Shown here piece after piece: positions 36,823-47,499 of a stretch of DNA of 64,000 nt. Numbering within the stretch: the stretch's first letter is position 1; each line of letters begins with the position of its first letter. A program made the translations under genes and the position numbers. Location of the stretch: NCBI GenBank assembly GCA_937951625.1, contig CALFBP010000001.1:1-64000 (forward strand), in the 5' to 3' direction. Source of the DNA: an uncultured Thermoguttaceae bacterium. GTDB lineage: Bacteria; Planctomycetota; Planctomycetia; Pirellulales; Thermoguttaceae. The notes under the pieces were generated by a model, which did not search any database, was not told the origin of the DNA, and was given only the letters and a program-made list of their open reading frames with translations.

Positions 36823-38028
36823 ATGTCCGCCACGATGATTGTGCCCGACGCCCTCGGTCGCTTCGGTCCATTCGGGGGCCGTTATGTGCCCGAGACTTTG
36901 GTGCATGCCCTGGATCAGCTTGCGGCGGCCTACGATGCGGCAGTCGCCGATCCTCAATTTCATGCCGAACTGGAGCGACTTTTCAAGTTTTACGTGGGCA
37001 GGCCGTCGCCTTTGTACCATGCCGAACGCTTGAGCTTACAAGCAGGCGGGGCCCAAATCTATCTGAAGCGGGAGGATTTGAACCACACTGGAGCGCATAA
37101 GATCAACAACACGCTCGGCCAAGCCCTGTTGACCTTGCGGATGGGCAAACGCCGGGTGATCGCGGAAACGGGCGCCGGCCAGCACGGCGTGGCCACGGCG
37201 ACCGCTTGCGCCCGCTTCGGACTGGAATGCGTGGTCTACATGGGCGAAGAGGACATTCGCCGACAGCGCCCCAACGTGTTCAGCATGAAACTCCTGGGAG
37301 CGGAGGTTCGGGCGGTCAAGAGCGGGTCGCGGACCCTTCGCGACGCCATCAACGAGGCCTTCCGCGACTGGATGACAACTGTCGAGACCACGCACTATTG
37401 TTTAGGCTCCGTGGTCGGACCGCACCCCTTCCCGCGACTGGTCCGGGATTTCCAGTCGGTCATCGGCCGCGAAACGCGCCAGCAGTGTCTGGAGCAACTT
37501 GGCCGATTGCCGGACATGGTGGTTGCCTGCGTCGGCGGGGGCAGCAACGCAGCGGGCATGTTTTATCCCTTTGTCGAGGATCCCGGCGTGAGGCTGATCG
37601 GAGTCGAAGCTGGCGGCCGCTCCAGCCAACCGGGGGACCACGCCGCCACCCTCGGCTTCGGCCGTCCCGGCGTGCTGCACGGCATGCATACCTACGTGCT
37701 CCAAGACGACGACGGCCAGACGGCCGACGTGCATTCCGTCTCGGCGGGCCTGGATTATCCAGGCGTCGGACCAGAACACAGCTATTGGAAAGAAAGTGGC
37801 CGCGTCGAGTACACGTATGCCACGGACTCCGAGGCCCTCGCGGCCTTCGACACCCTCGCCCGGGCCGAAGGCATCCTGCCAGCCCTGGAAAGCTCCCACG
37901 CCGTGGCCAAGGCGATCCAGGCGGCACGCTCCATGTCTCGCGATGCAGCGATTGTCGTTTGCCTCTCAGGTCGCGGCGACAAGGACGCCGCCGAGGTCGC
38001 CCGACTACGGGGCGAATCGGTGGGATGA
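36823..38028 (+). CDS. trpB: Tryptophan synthase beta chain
   Basis: TrpB condenses indole and serine to tryptophan with PLP. The 401 aa protein is full length. It begins with the conserved [15 protein letters not shown], the PLP lysine is in HTGAHKINN near residue 92, and the phosphate loop is [10 protein letters not shown]. The N-terminus fits the TrpB1 type that normally pairs with TrpA. No trpA follows: the next gene encodes an unrelated membrane protein. The catalytic Glu is in AETGAGQHG. Confidence 0.97.
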   Translation: MSATMIVPDALGRFGPFGGRYVPETLVHALDQLAAAYDAAVADPQFHAELERLFKFYVGRPSPLYHAERLSLQAGGAQIYLKREDLNHTGAHKINNTLGQALLTLRMGKRRVIAETGAGQHGVATATACARFGLECVVYMGEEDIRRQRPNVFSMKLLGAEVRAVKSGSRTLRDAINEAFRDWMTTVETTHYCLGSVVGPHPFPRLVRDFQSVIGRETRQQCLEQLGRLPDMVVACVGGGSNAAGMFYPFVEDPGVRLIGVEAGGRSSQPGDHAATLGFGRPGVLHGMHTYVLQDDDGQTADVHSVSAGLDYPGVGPEHSYWKESGRVEYTYATDSEALAAFDTLARAEGILPALESSHAVAKAIQAARSMSRDAAIVVCLSGRGDKDAAEVARLRGESVG

Positions 38029-38190
38029 ATCCTCGGGCCGCGGCGACCGCGAGGAATCGAGTGGGGGTGAGGACGCGGCATCGCTCCCCTCGGAAGGGAA
38101 AGATCGAGCAGGCAGGGTTCGCCTCGGCTTCGCGAAGTCGCGGGGGCCGACCGTGCCACCAGAGCCACCAAACCGGGACGCCGCCCCTCC

Positions 38191-38706
38191 ATGATGCACC
38201 ACGATATGATCCTCCTCGGTCTGACGTTGGGTACCACGGTGTGGGCCGCCTTGGCTGCCGCGGTGTTGTTGTTTAGCGCCAACGCGATCGTGGTCTATCT
38301 GGTTGTGCGCCTGCCGGAAAACTATTTTTGTGAACCGCCCGGCCGCTCGCGGCTACGACAGCAACACAAGATCCTGTACTTCGCGCTTCGCATCGCCAAG
38401 AACGTTCTCGGCGCCGTGATGGTCTTGCTTGGCGGCCTGCTCACGCTGCCTGGCGTGCCCGGGCCCGGCCTGGTGCTCATCGTTCTCGGCCTCACGCTGG
38501 TGGAATTCCCCGGCAAGCGACGCCTGGCAAGAAACCTGGTGCGGCGCAAGAGCATCCACGGCACGATGAATTGGCTTCGGGCCCGATTCGGCAAGCCGCC
38601 GCTGGTGATTCCGCCCCCGCCCGTCCGACGCCGTGGTAAAATCCGAGCCGCGCCTGCTGTCTCTCCGCCCGAGCAAACGCCTCCCCGCGAAAAAGACCAT
38701 GCTTGA
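38191..38706 (+). CDS. PGPGW-family small membrane protein
   Basis: This 171 aa protein has two or three membrane helices (TVWAALAAAVLLFSANAIVVYLVV, then VLGAVMVLLGGLLTLPGVPGPGLVLIVLGL) and the family signature LPGVPGPG followed by EFPGKRR. The C-terminus is basic and proline-rich and cytosolic. Its role is unknown. Its end overlaps the start of the terpene cyclase gene by 8 bases, implying coupled translation. Confidence 0.78.
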   Translation: MMHHDMILLGLTLGTTVWAALAAAVLLFSANAIVVYLVVRLPENYFCEPPGRSRLRQQHKILYFALRIAKNVLGAVMVLLGGLLTLPGVPGPGLVLIVLGLTLVEFPGKRRLARNLVRRKSIHGTMNWLRARFGKPPLVIPPPPVRRRGKIRAAPAVSPPEQTPPREKDHA

Positions 38707-40621
38707 CCACGAACGATTACGAGCGGCGTACCGCATCGTCCGCGACGAGCTGGTGCGGGAACTCGCGCCCTCGGGACATTGGGTGGGACGACTGGCCTCG
38801 TCTGCCCTCTCCACGGCCACGGCCGCCAGCGCCATGTCCATCGCGGTGCAAGCCGCGGATTTCCCGCCGCAACGACGTGAGCCGATCCAACAGCAGATTC
38901 ACGCCGCGCTCCAATGGCTGGCCGCCTCGCAAAACCCCGACGGCGGTTGGGGCGATACGGACAAGAGCTTCTCCAATATCGCCACCACGATGCTCGCCTG
39001 TGCAGCATTCCGATTGGGAAGAGCCGAAGACCAATACCCGGCCGTGGTCGACCGCGGAATGAAATACGTGGATCGGGCCGGCGGGGTGTCGGGCATCCGC
39101 CAACGTTATGGCAAAGACAAGACGTTTTCCGTTCCCATCCTGACCAACGCTGCGTTGGCGGGGATGGTCGGTTGGCGCGACGTGACGCCGCTGCCTTTTG
39201 AATTGGCGTGTCTGCCGCAAGCGATTTGGGGAATGCTCCACATGCCGGTGGTCAGCTATGCCGTGCCAGCACTGGTGGCCATTGGCCAGGCCAAGTTCCA
39301 TCATGACCCACCGGCCAATCCGCTCCTTCGTTGGTTGCGGCAGCAAGCCATTCCGCCTTCGCTCGCCATTCTGGAACGTATGCAACCCGCCAGCGGAGGC
39401 TTCCTCGAAGCCACACCGCTGACGGCGTTTGTCGTGATGAGTCTGGCGGGCAGCGGCCAAGCTTGTCATCCAGTGGCCCAACGGGGACTCGAGTTTTTGA
39501 TCCGCTCCGCGCGGGAAGACGGTTCCTGGCCGATCGACACCAATCTGGCCACATGGACCACGACGCTGGCCATCAATGCCTTGGATGGCGCGGGCGAGGA
39601 GATTTCGGACCGAATTTCCTTGGATTGGCTCCTGGCTTGCCAACACCAAAAACGGCATCCGATGACCGGCTCGGCGGCTGGCGGTTGGGGATGGACCGAC
39701 CTGAGCGGCGCTGTCCCGGATGCTGACGACACCTCGGGGGCCTTGCTCGCCTTGGCGGTGTTGCGCCGCCGAAGTTCAGTCGAGCAAGTGCGGCAAATCG
39801 ATCGGGCCGCGACCGCGGGGCTCCGCTGGCTTCTCGACTTGCAAAACTCCGACGGCGGCTGGCCCACCTTCTGCCGCGGTTGGGGAACGCTTCCCTTTGA
39901 CCGCAGCGGCGTCGACCTCACCGCCCATGCCATCCGTGCCCTCCATGCTTGGCTTGGCGAAGCATGTCATGTTCGTCATGCCGAGACGCCCAGCCCAATA
40001 GGGACGGCGGCACACACTCTTGCTCCGCCATGCAGCCACAACGACAAAGCAAACTCCCTGCTGCAAAATCCAGCGCTCAGGGACCGCGCCGCCGGAGCGA
40101 TTCGTCGCGGCTTTCGATACCTCGAACGTCATCAGCGGGCCGACGGGAGTTGGATTCCCCTGTGGTTTGGCAACCAGCATCATCCGGACGAAGAAAATCC
40201 CGTGTACGGCACGGCCCGGGTGCTTCTGGCCTATCGCGATCTGGGGATGATGTCCGCGCCGGCCGCCCGACGAGCATCGGACTGGTTGGCTGCGCGATGC
40301 GACGCCGAGGGCGGTTGGCCAGCCCGCTGGGATTCAGCCGCTGAACCCAAGGTGGCCAGCGTGGAGGAGACCGCGTTGGCAATCGAGGCCCTGCTCGACG
40401 CGCCCCAGGGGACGAAGCAGCGGGACGCAGTCCTAGCGCGGGGCATCGACTGGCTTGTTCGAGCGGTAGAGTCCGGCCAGCATCGCAATGCCACACCCAT
40501 TGGTTTATACTTCGCCAGACTATGGTATTATGAAGAGTTGTACCCCCTGATTTTTACGGCAGCGGCTTTGGGCCGCGCGGTTCGCTGTTGGTCGGCCACA
40601 GCGACTCGCTGCTTGGAATAG
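38699..40621 (+). CDS. Class II terpene cyclase of the squalene-hopene cyclase type
   Basis: This 640 aa protein should protonate and cyclise a polyprene at the membrane surface. The class II acid motif is D341-A-D-D344, followed by TSGALLAL. Several QW-type repeats are visible: QNPDGGWGD, LQNSDGGWPTF, QRADGSWIPLW and DAEGGWPARWD, plus ENPVYGTARVLLAY near the C-terminus. The length is close to hopene cyclases (about 630-720 aa). The substrate may be squalene or a shorter diphosphate, as the next gene is a prenyl diphosphate synthase. The ATG at 38699 is chosen: the frame from 38633 runs inside the previous gene. Confidence 0.85.
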   Translation: MLDHERLRAAYRIVRDELVRELAPSGHWVGRLASSALSTATAASAMSIAVQAADFPPQRREPIQQQIHAALQWLAASQNPDGGWGDTDKSFSNIATTMLACAAFRLGRAEDQYPAVVDRGMKYVDRAGGVSGIRQRYGKDKTFSVPILTNAALAGMVGWRDVTPLPFELACLPQAIWGMLHMPVVSYAVPALVAIGQAKFHHDPPANPLLRWLRQQAIPPSLAILERMQPASGGFLEATPLTAFVVMSLAGSGQACHPVAQRGLEFLIRSAREDGSWPIDTNLATWTTTLAINALDGAGEEISDRISLDWLLACQHQKRHPMTGSAAGGWGWTDLSGAVPDADDTSGALLALAVLRRRSSVEQVRQIDRAATAGLRWLLDLQNSDGGWPTFCRGWGTLPFDRSGVDLTAHAIRALHAWLGEACHVRHAETPSPIGTAAHTLAPPCSHNDKANSLLQNPALRDRAAGAIRRGFRYLERHQRADGSWIPLWFGNQHHPDEENPVYGTARVLLAYRDLGMMSAPAARRASDWLAARCDAEGGWPARWDSAAEPKVASVEETALAIEALLDAPQGTKQRDAVLARGIDWLVRAVESGQHRNATPIGLYFARLWYYEELYPLIFTAAALGRAVRCWSATATRCLE

Positions 40622-40720
40622 GTTCCAGGCCCCTTGCGCGTAGGCAGCGGTTAGGAGAATCCTGCCCGCCTCGGCTGACATCTTCGCCAGCATTTCGTCT
40701 TGCCCCTTGCCCCAGTCGCC

Positions 40721-42448
40721 ATGCCCAGGAAAGATCAAAACCCCTCGTCGAGCGAGCAGCTCAAGGTGGTTCCCCAGGGGCGTTGGGAACGGGAACAAAT
40801 CCGACGGCGGGCTTTCGAATTGGTGTCCCAAGGCGACCGTACTCGGCCAGTGGTCCGGCCGTGGCTCGAGGCTCGCGGTCGGGAAATCCTCGGCGAGCTG
40901 CGGCTGCCCGAGAGTTACCTGGGTTGGGCCATGGTGGCGGTAGCCAGCGCCTATTGGCGCGAGCAGGTCGAAGCAGTTCCTTTTCATCGCCGCCTGTTGC
41001 TGCTGCCCCATTGCCTCCGCAATAGCGCCACTTGTCCGGCGGATTACGACCGCCAGGGGCTGGCCTGCCAGGACTGCGGCGCGTGCCGCCTGAGCGATTT
41101 TCGCGCGTTGGCGAAGCAGAAAGGCTATCAAGTTTTGATCGCCGAGGGTTCGCCGGCCGTCATCGACATCATCCTTCGCGGCCAGGCCGACGCGATTTTG
41201 GGGGCCGCCTGCCTCGATTCGCTGGAGAAGGCGTTGAGCAAAATCGTCTTGTCGGGCATTCCCTGCATGGCCGTGCCGCTGTTGCACAATTCGTGTCGCG
41301 ACACGGCCACGGACGAGGATTGGGTCCGCGAAATGATCGACACCCCGTACCGGCCGAAATCCTCGCCGGCACCCAGCTACATGCACTTGCTCCGCCTAGC
41401 GAGGCAAATGTTCGAGCCGGACGAAATCGACCGGTTGTTGCCGAAACGCGGTGTCCTCGGCGCGAGCGGGAACGAGGTGGCCATGTCGCATCCGGCGGCC
41501 CTTACTGACACCTTGGCCCGCGAGTTTCTGGGCCGCGGCGGCAAGCACCTCCGACCGTTCATCACCTTGGCCGCCTACGACGCGATGCGTGGGGCTCCCG
41601 CGATCGGCGAACACGGTGAGTTCTGGGCCAATCGCATCCCCGATCCGGTGCGACGCATCGCCTTGGCGATCGAGGTGTTTCACAAGGCCTCGCTGGTCCA
41701 CGACGACATCGAGGACGACGATGCGTTCCGTTATGGCCTGCCCGCCTTGCACCGCGAACATGGCGTGCCGATGGCGATCAACGTGGGCGACTATCTGATT
41801 GGGGTGGGCTATCGCTTGGTGGCGGAACAGCGGGCGTGGTTACCCAGCGAGGCCGTGGCCGACGTGCTCCTCCGCCTTTCCGAGGCCCATACGCGGCTCT
41901 GCGAAGGACAAGGCGCGGAATTGGCTTGGCGCGATGGGAAGCATCGCCGCCTGCCACCGGAAGAAACCTTGCGGATTTATGCCCTGAAGACCGCCCCGGC
42001 GTTCGAGGCAGCCCTGTTCGCTGGAATGCGGCTCGCGGGGCCGGTCGAAGCGCCGCGGGAAACCACGGCGCGGCTTGCCCGGCACATCGGCGTGGCTTTT
42101 CAGATCCTCAACGACCTGGACGATTGGTCCGAGCATCAGCCCAACAAGCGGAACAGTGGCGGCGACACGCTGGGGCATCGCCCCACCGTACTCTGGGCGT
42201 TCGCCTTGGAAAACCTCGATCCGGGTGGTCGCCGGGAATTGGAGATGCTCACATCCCAGGCGGCGGAGCAGCCCGCCGAGGTGGTCGAGGCCGTGCGGGC
42301 CCTTTACCAGCGTGCTGGCGTTTTTGAACAAGCGCGGAGTTTGGTCGCCAAACATCGCCAAAGGGCCCGTGAAATCTCCGACTCACTCCGGCCGGCCTCG
42401 CTGACCCAACTGCTTCACTATATCGCCGACACCGCCCTGGAGGGTTGA
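40721..42448 (+). CDS. DUF116-polyprenyl diphosphate synthase fusion
   Basis: This is a two-domain protein of 575 aa. Residues about 80-215 form a DUF116-like domain with a cysteine cluster (CLRNSATCPADY, CQDCGACRLSDF) that may bind Fe-S or zinc. The C-terminal 320 residues are a trans-isoprenyl diphosphate synthase with LGRGGKHLRPF, first Asp motif D328-D-I-E-D-D and second motif NDLDDW (465-468). The first Asp of the usual DDxxD is Asn. Chain length cannot be read. The ATG at 40721 is preferred over a TTG at 40700. It probably supplies the substrate for the cyclase upstream, or for quinones. Confidence 0.88.
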   Translation: MPRKDQNPSSSEQLKVVPQGRWEREQIRRRAFELVSQGDRTRPVVRPWLEARGREILGELRLPESYLGWAMVAVASAYWREQVEAVPFHRRLLLLPHCLRNSATCPADYDRQGLACQDCGACRLSDFRALAKQKGYQVLIAEGSPAVIDIILRGQADAILGAACLDSLEKALSKIVLSGIPCMAVPLLHNSCRDTATDEDWVREMIDTPYRPKSSPAPSYMHLLRLARQMFEPDEIDRLLPKRGVLGASGNEVAMSHPAALTDTLAREFLGRGGKHLRPFITLAAYDAMRGAPAIGEHGEFWANRIPDPVRRIALAIEVFHKASLVHDDIEDDDAFRYGLPALHREHGVPMAINVGDYLIGVGYRLVAEQRAWLPSEAVADVLLRLSEAHTRLCEGQGAELAWRDGKHRRLPPEETLRIYALKTAPAFEAALFAGMRLAGPVEAPRETTARLARHIGVAFQILNDLDDWSEHQPNKRNSGGDTLGHRPTVLWAFALENLDPGGRRELEMLTSQAAEQPAEVVEAVRALYQRAGVFEQARSLVAKHRQRAREISDSLRPASLTQLLHYIADTALEG

Positions 42449-42562
42449 AACCAGCGCGTCGAGGAGTCGCAAACCATTTCGATAGTGTATCCAACGCGTT
42501 GAGGAAAAAGGCGAAAAATGGCTAGATTTGGCTCCCTCCGAAAACTCCAGTACGCTCCCGTG

Positions 42563-42611
42563 CCCCATCTCCCACCCCCCATCTCCCATCTCCAATCTCC
42601 CACCTCCCATT
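42563..42611. repeat. Degenerate pyrimidine-rich tandem tract (CCCATCTCC units)
   Basis: About 49 bases consist of variants of CCCATCTCC/CCCACCTCC, ending 8 bases before the glycosyltransferase ATG. The tract occupies the place of a Shine-Dalgarno sequence and could change length by slippage. Confidence 0.6.
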
Positions 42612-42618
42612 CTTAGCC

Positions 42619-44031
42619 ATGCGGATCATCTCCATCGTTGCCGGCGCCGGAGGGATGTATTGTGGGGCGTGCCTGCATTCCAGCACTTTGGTGGCGGCAT
42701 TGCGTCGGGCGGGGGAGGATGCGATCCTCGTGCCGGCCTACACCCCCGTGCGCATGGAAACGGATGAGGAGGGTTTGACTTCGCGGCGGATCGCCTTTGG
42801 GGGTCTGAACGTCTACTTGCAACAGCGGTTCGCCTGGGCCCGACGTGCGCCAAGGTTTCTCGACCGCCTCCTAGATCATCCCGCCTTGCTCCGCTGGCTC
42901 GGGCGTTGGAGCGGCAGTACGCGGCCGGAACGCCTTGGTCCGTTGTGCGTCTCGATGCTCCAAGGCGAAGAAGGCCGCCAACGTAGGGAGTTGCACAAAC
43001 TGATCGAGTGGTTGCAACACGACCTGAGGCCCGACGTAGTTCACCTTTCGACCGCGCTGTTGGCCGGGATGGCGGGCGCGATTACACGATCGCTGGGCGT
43101 GCCTGTCGTGGCAACGCTTGCGGGGGAAGACAGCTTCATCGAGCGGCTTGCCGAACCTTATGCTTCCCAGGCCCGCGCCGCTTTGGCTCGCGGGTGCCAG
43201 CAAATGGCGGCTCTCGTGGCTTTGAACCGTTATTACGCCGACTTCATGGCTTCCTATTTGGGCGTGGGACGCCAGCACATTCATGTCATCGAGCCTGGGA
43301 TTGATCTGGCTGGGCTGGAAACGCCCCCCGTGTCGACGCTGCCCTGCCGAGGCAGGCGCACGGCAGAGCCGACCATCGGTTTTTTTTCGCGAATCTGCCC
43401 GGACAAAGGCCTCCACCTACTCGCCGAGGCCTTCACGCTGCTTTATCAAACGGCGTTCAAGGAGGGGGTCGCAGGCTCCCCGACCCACCCCCCTGATGCA
43501 CAGCACGGCTTGGCTTGCGGCGAGGAAACTCAAGTGGCATGGCGAGGAAAGCCTCGTTTGGTCGCCGCCGGTTACTTGGCCGACGCGGATCGACCGTACC
43601 TTGCCGAGGTGGTAAGGTACTTAAAGGCTCGGGGACTCGGATCGCGGTTCGAATACCGCGGGTCTTTGACTCGCGAAGAGAAGTTTGCTTTTCTCGCGTC
43701 GCTCGATGTGCTTTGTCTGCCGTCGCTTTTGCCTGAAAGCAAAGGCTTGCCGGTGCTCGAGGCCTGGGCGTGCGGCGTGCCGGTAATTGTGTCGGATCAC
43801 GGGGCCCTCGCGGAGCTGGTTCGGGAGACCGGCGCGGGGCTGTGCTTCGAGCCTCGTCAAGCGGCGTCGTTGGCCTCGGCGCTGGGCCGCATGCTTGCCG
43901 ATTCAGCCGAAGCGGCCCAGCTCGGCGATTTGGGGCAGGCAGCGGTCCGCTCCCGCTTCACCGCCGAACGCATGGCCAGCGCGATGATCGCCCTCTTTCG
44001 ACGCGTCGCTGGAACCAACCGTCAGAACTGA
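42619..44031 (+). CDS. Glycosyltransferase family 4 protein
   Basis: This 470 aa GT-B enzyme transfers a sugar from a nucleotide donor. The N-terminal domain starts IVAGAGGMYCGACLHSSTLVAAL, with the glycine loop in an unusual GAGGMYCGAC form. The C-terminal domain has TIGFFSRICPDKGLHLLAEA and the retaining motif ESKGLPVLEAWACG (E-x7-E). It follows the cyclase and prenyl synthase genes on the same strand, so a lipid acceptor is plausible but not shown. Its end overlaps the convergent porin gene by 10 bases. No ribosome site is visible. Confidence 0.88.
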   Translation: MRIISIVAGAGGMYCGACLHSSTLVAALRRAGEDAILVPAYTPVRMETDEEGLTSRRIAFGGLNVYLQQRFAWARRAPRFLDRLLDHPALLRWLGRWSGSTRPERLGPLCVSMLQGEEGRQRRELHKLIEWLQHDLRPDVVHLSTALLAGMAGAITRSLGVPVVATLAGEDSFIERLAEPYASQARAALARGCQQMAALVALNRYYADFMASYLGVGRQHIHVIEPGIDLAGLETPPVSTLPCRGRRTAEPTIGFFSRICPDKGLHLLAEAFTLLYQTAFKEGVAGSPTHPPDAQHGLACGEETQVAWRGKPRLVAAGYLADADRPYLAEVVRYLKARGLGSRFEYRGSLTREEKFAFLASLDVLCLPSLLPESKGLPVLEAWACGVPVIVSDHGALAELVRETGAGLCFEPRQAASLASALGRMLADSAEAAQLGDLGQAAVRSRFTAERMASAMIALFRRVAGTNRQN

Positions 44032-45686
44032 ATGATCAAGTCTGTCGAGAAGAGGAACTGATTGCGGCGGGTCTGGTCCGTGAAGGGATAGATACTGCTC
44101 GTGCCGATCGGGTCCGCCCAGTCCCATCGCCCCTCCGTTCGCAAGGTCACGTTGCGATGCGGCTTGTAGTGAATCCCCACCGAGATCTCGTTCCAATACG
44201 CCGGAAAGAGCTGACCGGTTGGCGGGAAGTCGAAGCCGCGCGGGGCTCCCAGCCCCACGACCCTCGCACCGTCGTTGTCGGCAAACCATTCGTAGCGGAG
44301 TCCGAAGCTCCACCGCGGGTTCAAATCGAAGAAAAGGTAATTGGTGACGCCGAACCACTCCGCACCCGCCACCGAACCGTCGGGCAGCAAGGCGTTGGTT
44401 TCGTAAGCGCCGACATGCTCCAGAACGTAGCGGAGGCGTTCGGCCAACCGCTGCTGCAACACCACGCTGTAGGTAGTGCGCGAGCTGGACCAGCCGACCT
44501 GCTCGTTGCTGGCCGTGAGACCGAAGGCGATCGTCGTGCCCGATTCCGCGTTGTCCCAAGCCACGCCACCCAAAAACCCCAACCGGTCGTTATTGTCTTC
44601 CCATTGATCCCAACCGCGGTGGAAACCCGCGCTCAACGAAAGCCGATCATTGAATTGCCATTTGACCAACATGCCGGTGTGCGTGAACGGCTCCCCGTAT
44701 TGGAAACTGTAGGAACGGGAATAAAAGAAGGTGTCCAAGGCAGGGACGGTCTCGTAGCCCACGATCGAGTAGAAATGCCCCAACCGAATCGTCCAGTCGT
44801 TGAGGGCGAAATCGGCATACAACTGGGGCATGGAGAGTCCGTAGAACCGCTGGTTGCTCCAATCGTCATCCAGGCCGTTGGCCAGGGTGAATCGCGAGTC
44901 GGTCCCGTAGAGCAGGTCCACGCGCCCGCCCACGTCGAACCCCCGGCCTTCCGTGTCCGTCACGCGTTCCGCGATCAGATACAACTGGTTCATCTGGTAT
45001 TCGTCGGCCCGATCGTTGAACGTCACGGGGCCGTTGAAACGGTCAAAAGGAAATTCGGCAGGAATGGTCACGCCCTGATCCACCCAACCGCGGATGCTGA
45101 AACCCCTACTGGTAAGCGCCGGCCAACCGAATAGTCGCCACGGCTCGTCGCCGGAGGATTCGCCAGCATTTGCCGCCCGAGCTGCCCGAATACGGGACGC
45201 CGCGGCGCAGTTTCCGAGGCAGGTTGGATCGCCGCACCAATCGCAGGGTGTGCGATCGCAGGCCGGCACGGAAGCAGGCGAGGGCGTGTTTGCATGTTGC
45301 AAGCCGTTGGCAGGAGGTGCGACGGCTTCGGCTGGCAGGGCCGACGGCGCCGCCACAGACTTGGGCGAGCGATAGCCGGGATCATCGGGGAGCTGGCTGG
45401 GCGGAGAGGATCCCTTGGCCGCGGCCTCTTTGCCCGCCACATTCGCCGAGCGTTTCGCAGCTTCGTCCTCACCGCGCCGACGCCACTCGGTGGCCGTGGG
45501 ATTCGGCGATTCAGCCGGTGTAGGCTCGGCGTGCTTGGCCTTTTCACCACTCGGGGCCGCCGTCCCCGATTCTGCTGGTGCGGAAACCCAAAGGAATCCC
45601 GACTCGTCGCGGGCCTCCGCCTTGGCGACCACAACTAAAATCACCCCCAACCCGAGGCCGCAGAGATACTGCTTCCAGACGTTCAT
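44022..45686 (-). CDS. Outer-membrane beta-barrel porin, BBP2/OmpL-like
   Basis: This 554 aa exported protein has a signal peptide (YLCGLGLGVILVVVAKAEA), then a low-complexity Ala/Pro linker with a small Cys cluster (CDRTPCDWCGDPTCLGNC). From about residue 190 it is a beta-barrel of alternating strands (SFSIRGWVDQG-like start, VDLLYGTDSRF, IRLGHFYSIVGYETV). The last residue is Phe, as in outer-membrane proteins. The pattern fits the planctomycete BBP2 porin group. The substrate is unknown. The ATG at 45686 follows GGAG by 8 bases. Confidence 0.83.
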   Translation of the reverse strand: MNVWKQYLCGLGLGVILVVVAKAEARDESGFLWVSAPAESGTAAPSGEKAKHAEPTPAESPNPTATEWRRRGEDEAAKRSANVAGKEAAAKGSSPPSQLPDDPGYRSPKSVAAPSALPAEAVAPPANGLQHANTPSPASVPACDRTPCDWCGDPTCLGNCAAASRIRAARAANAGESSGDEPWRLFGWPALTSRGFSIRGWVDQGVTIPAEFPFDRFNGPVTFNDRADEYQMNQLYLIAERVTDTEGRGFDVGGRVDLLYGTDSRFTLANGLDDDWSNQRFYGLSMPQLYADFALNDWTIRLGHFYSIVGYETVPALDTFFYSRSYSFQYGEPFTHTGMLVKWQFNDRLSLSAGFHRGWDQWEDNNDRLGFLGGVAWDNAESGTTIAFGLTASNEQVGWSSSRTTYSVVLQQRLAERLRYVLEHVGAYETNALLPDGSVAGAEWFGVTNYLFFDLNPRWSFGLRYEWFADNDGARVVGLGAPRGFDFPPTGQLFPAYWNEISVGIHYKPHRNVTLRTEGRWDWADPIGTSSIYPFTDQTRRNQFLFSTDLIIQF

Positions 45687-46034
45687 CGCCAAATCTCCAT
45701 CCAGGCATCTCGACCATCAATATCGTTATCGACGGAAAATCCCAGAAAGCCCGCATATTTTGTTCGAGAACCTCCCGCTCGATGCATCCCCCCTAAGAGG
45801 CAGGGAACTGCCGGAGCACTAAAGAGGTTGTCCTATGGCGGATGCGGCCCGTTCCTCGCTTGGCAAAGGAGTCGCGGTTCGCCTCACGGCTACCTGAACC
45901 AACTCACAGATCGCCAAGGACGTTCTCGGGAGGTATAATGGCGTGCTCGGTCGGCGTGGCTGACAATTGGCGGGGGTGAAAAGGTTTTTTGCCAACCTCA
46001 CGTTTGCATTCCACTCCGTTCAGGACTATCTTTT

Positions 46035-46068
46035 TTGACCTAACACATTTTCGTAAACATATTTAGGT
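46035..46068 (+). promoter_or_regulatory. Promoter with dyad upstream of leuC
   Basis: TTGACC (46035-46040) is a good -35 box. The -10 may be CATATT (46058-46063, 17-base spacer) or TATTTA (46060-46065). ACCTAA (46038-46043) and TTAGGT (46063-46068) form a 6-base dyad covering both boxes, as a repressor site would. It ends 14 bases before the leuC ATG. The rest of 45693-46081 holds no supported gene. Confidence 0.45.
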
Positions 46069-46081
46069 TGCTTGAACGCTC

Positions 46082-47497
<1,416 letters not shown>

Positions 47498-47499
47498 TC

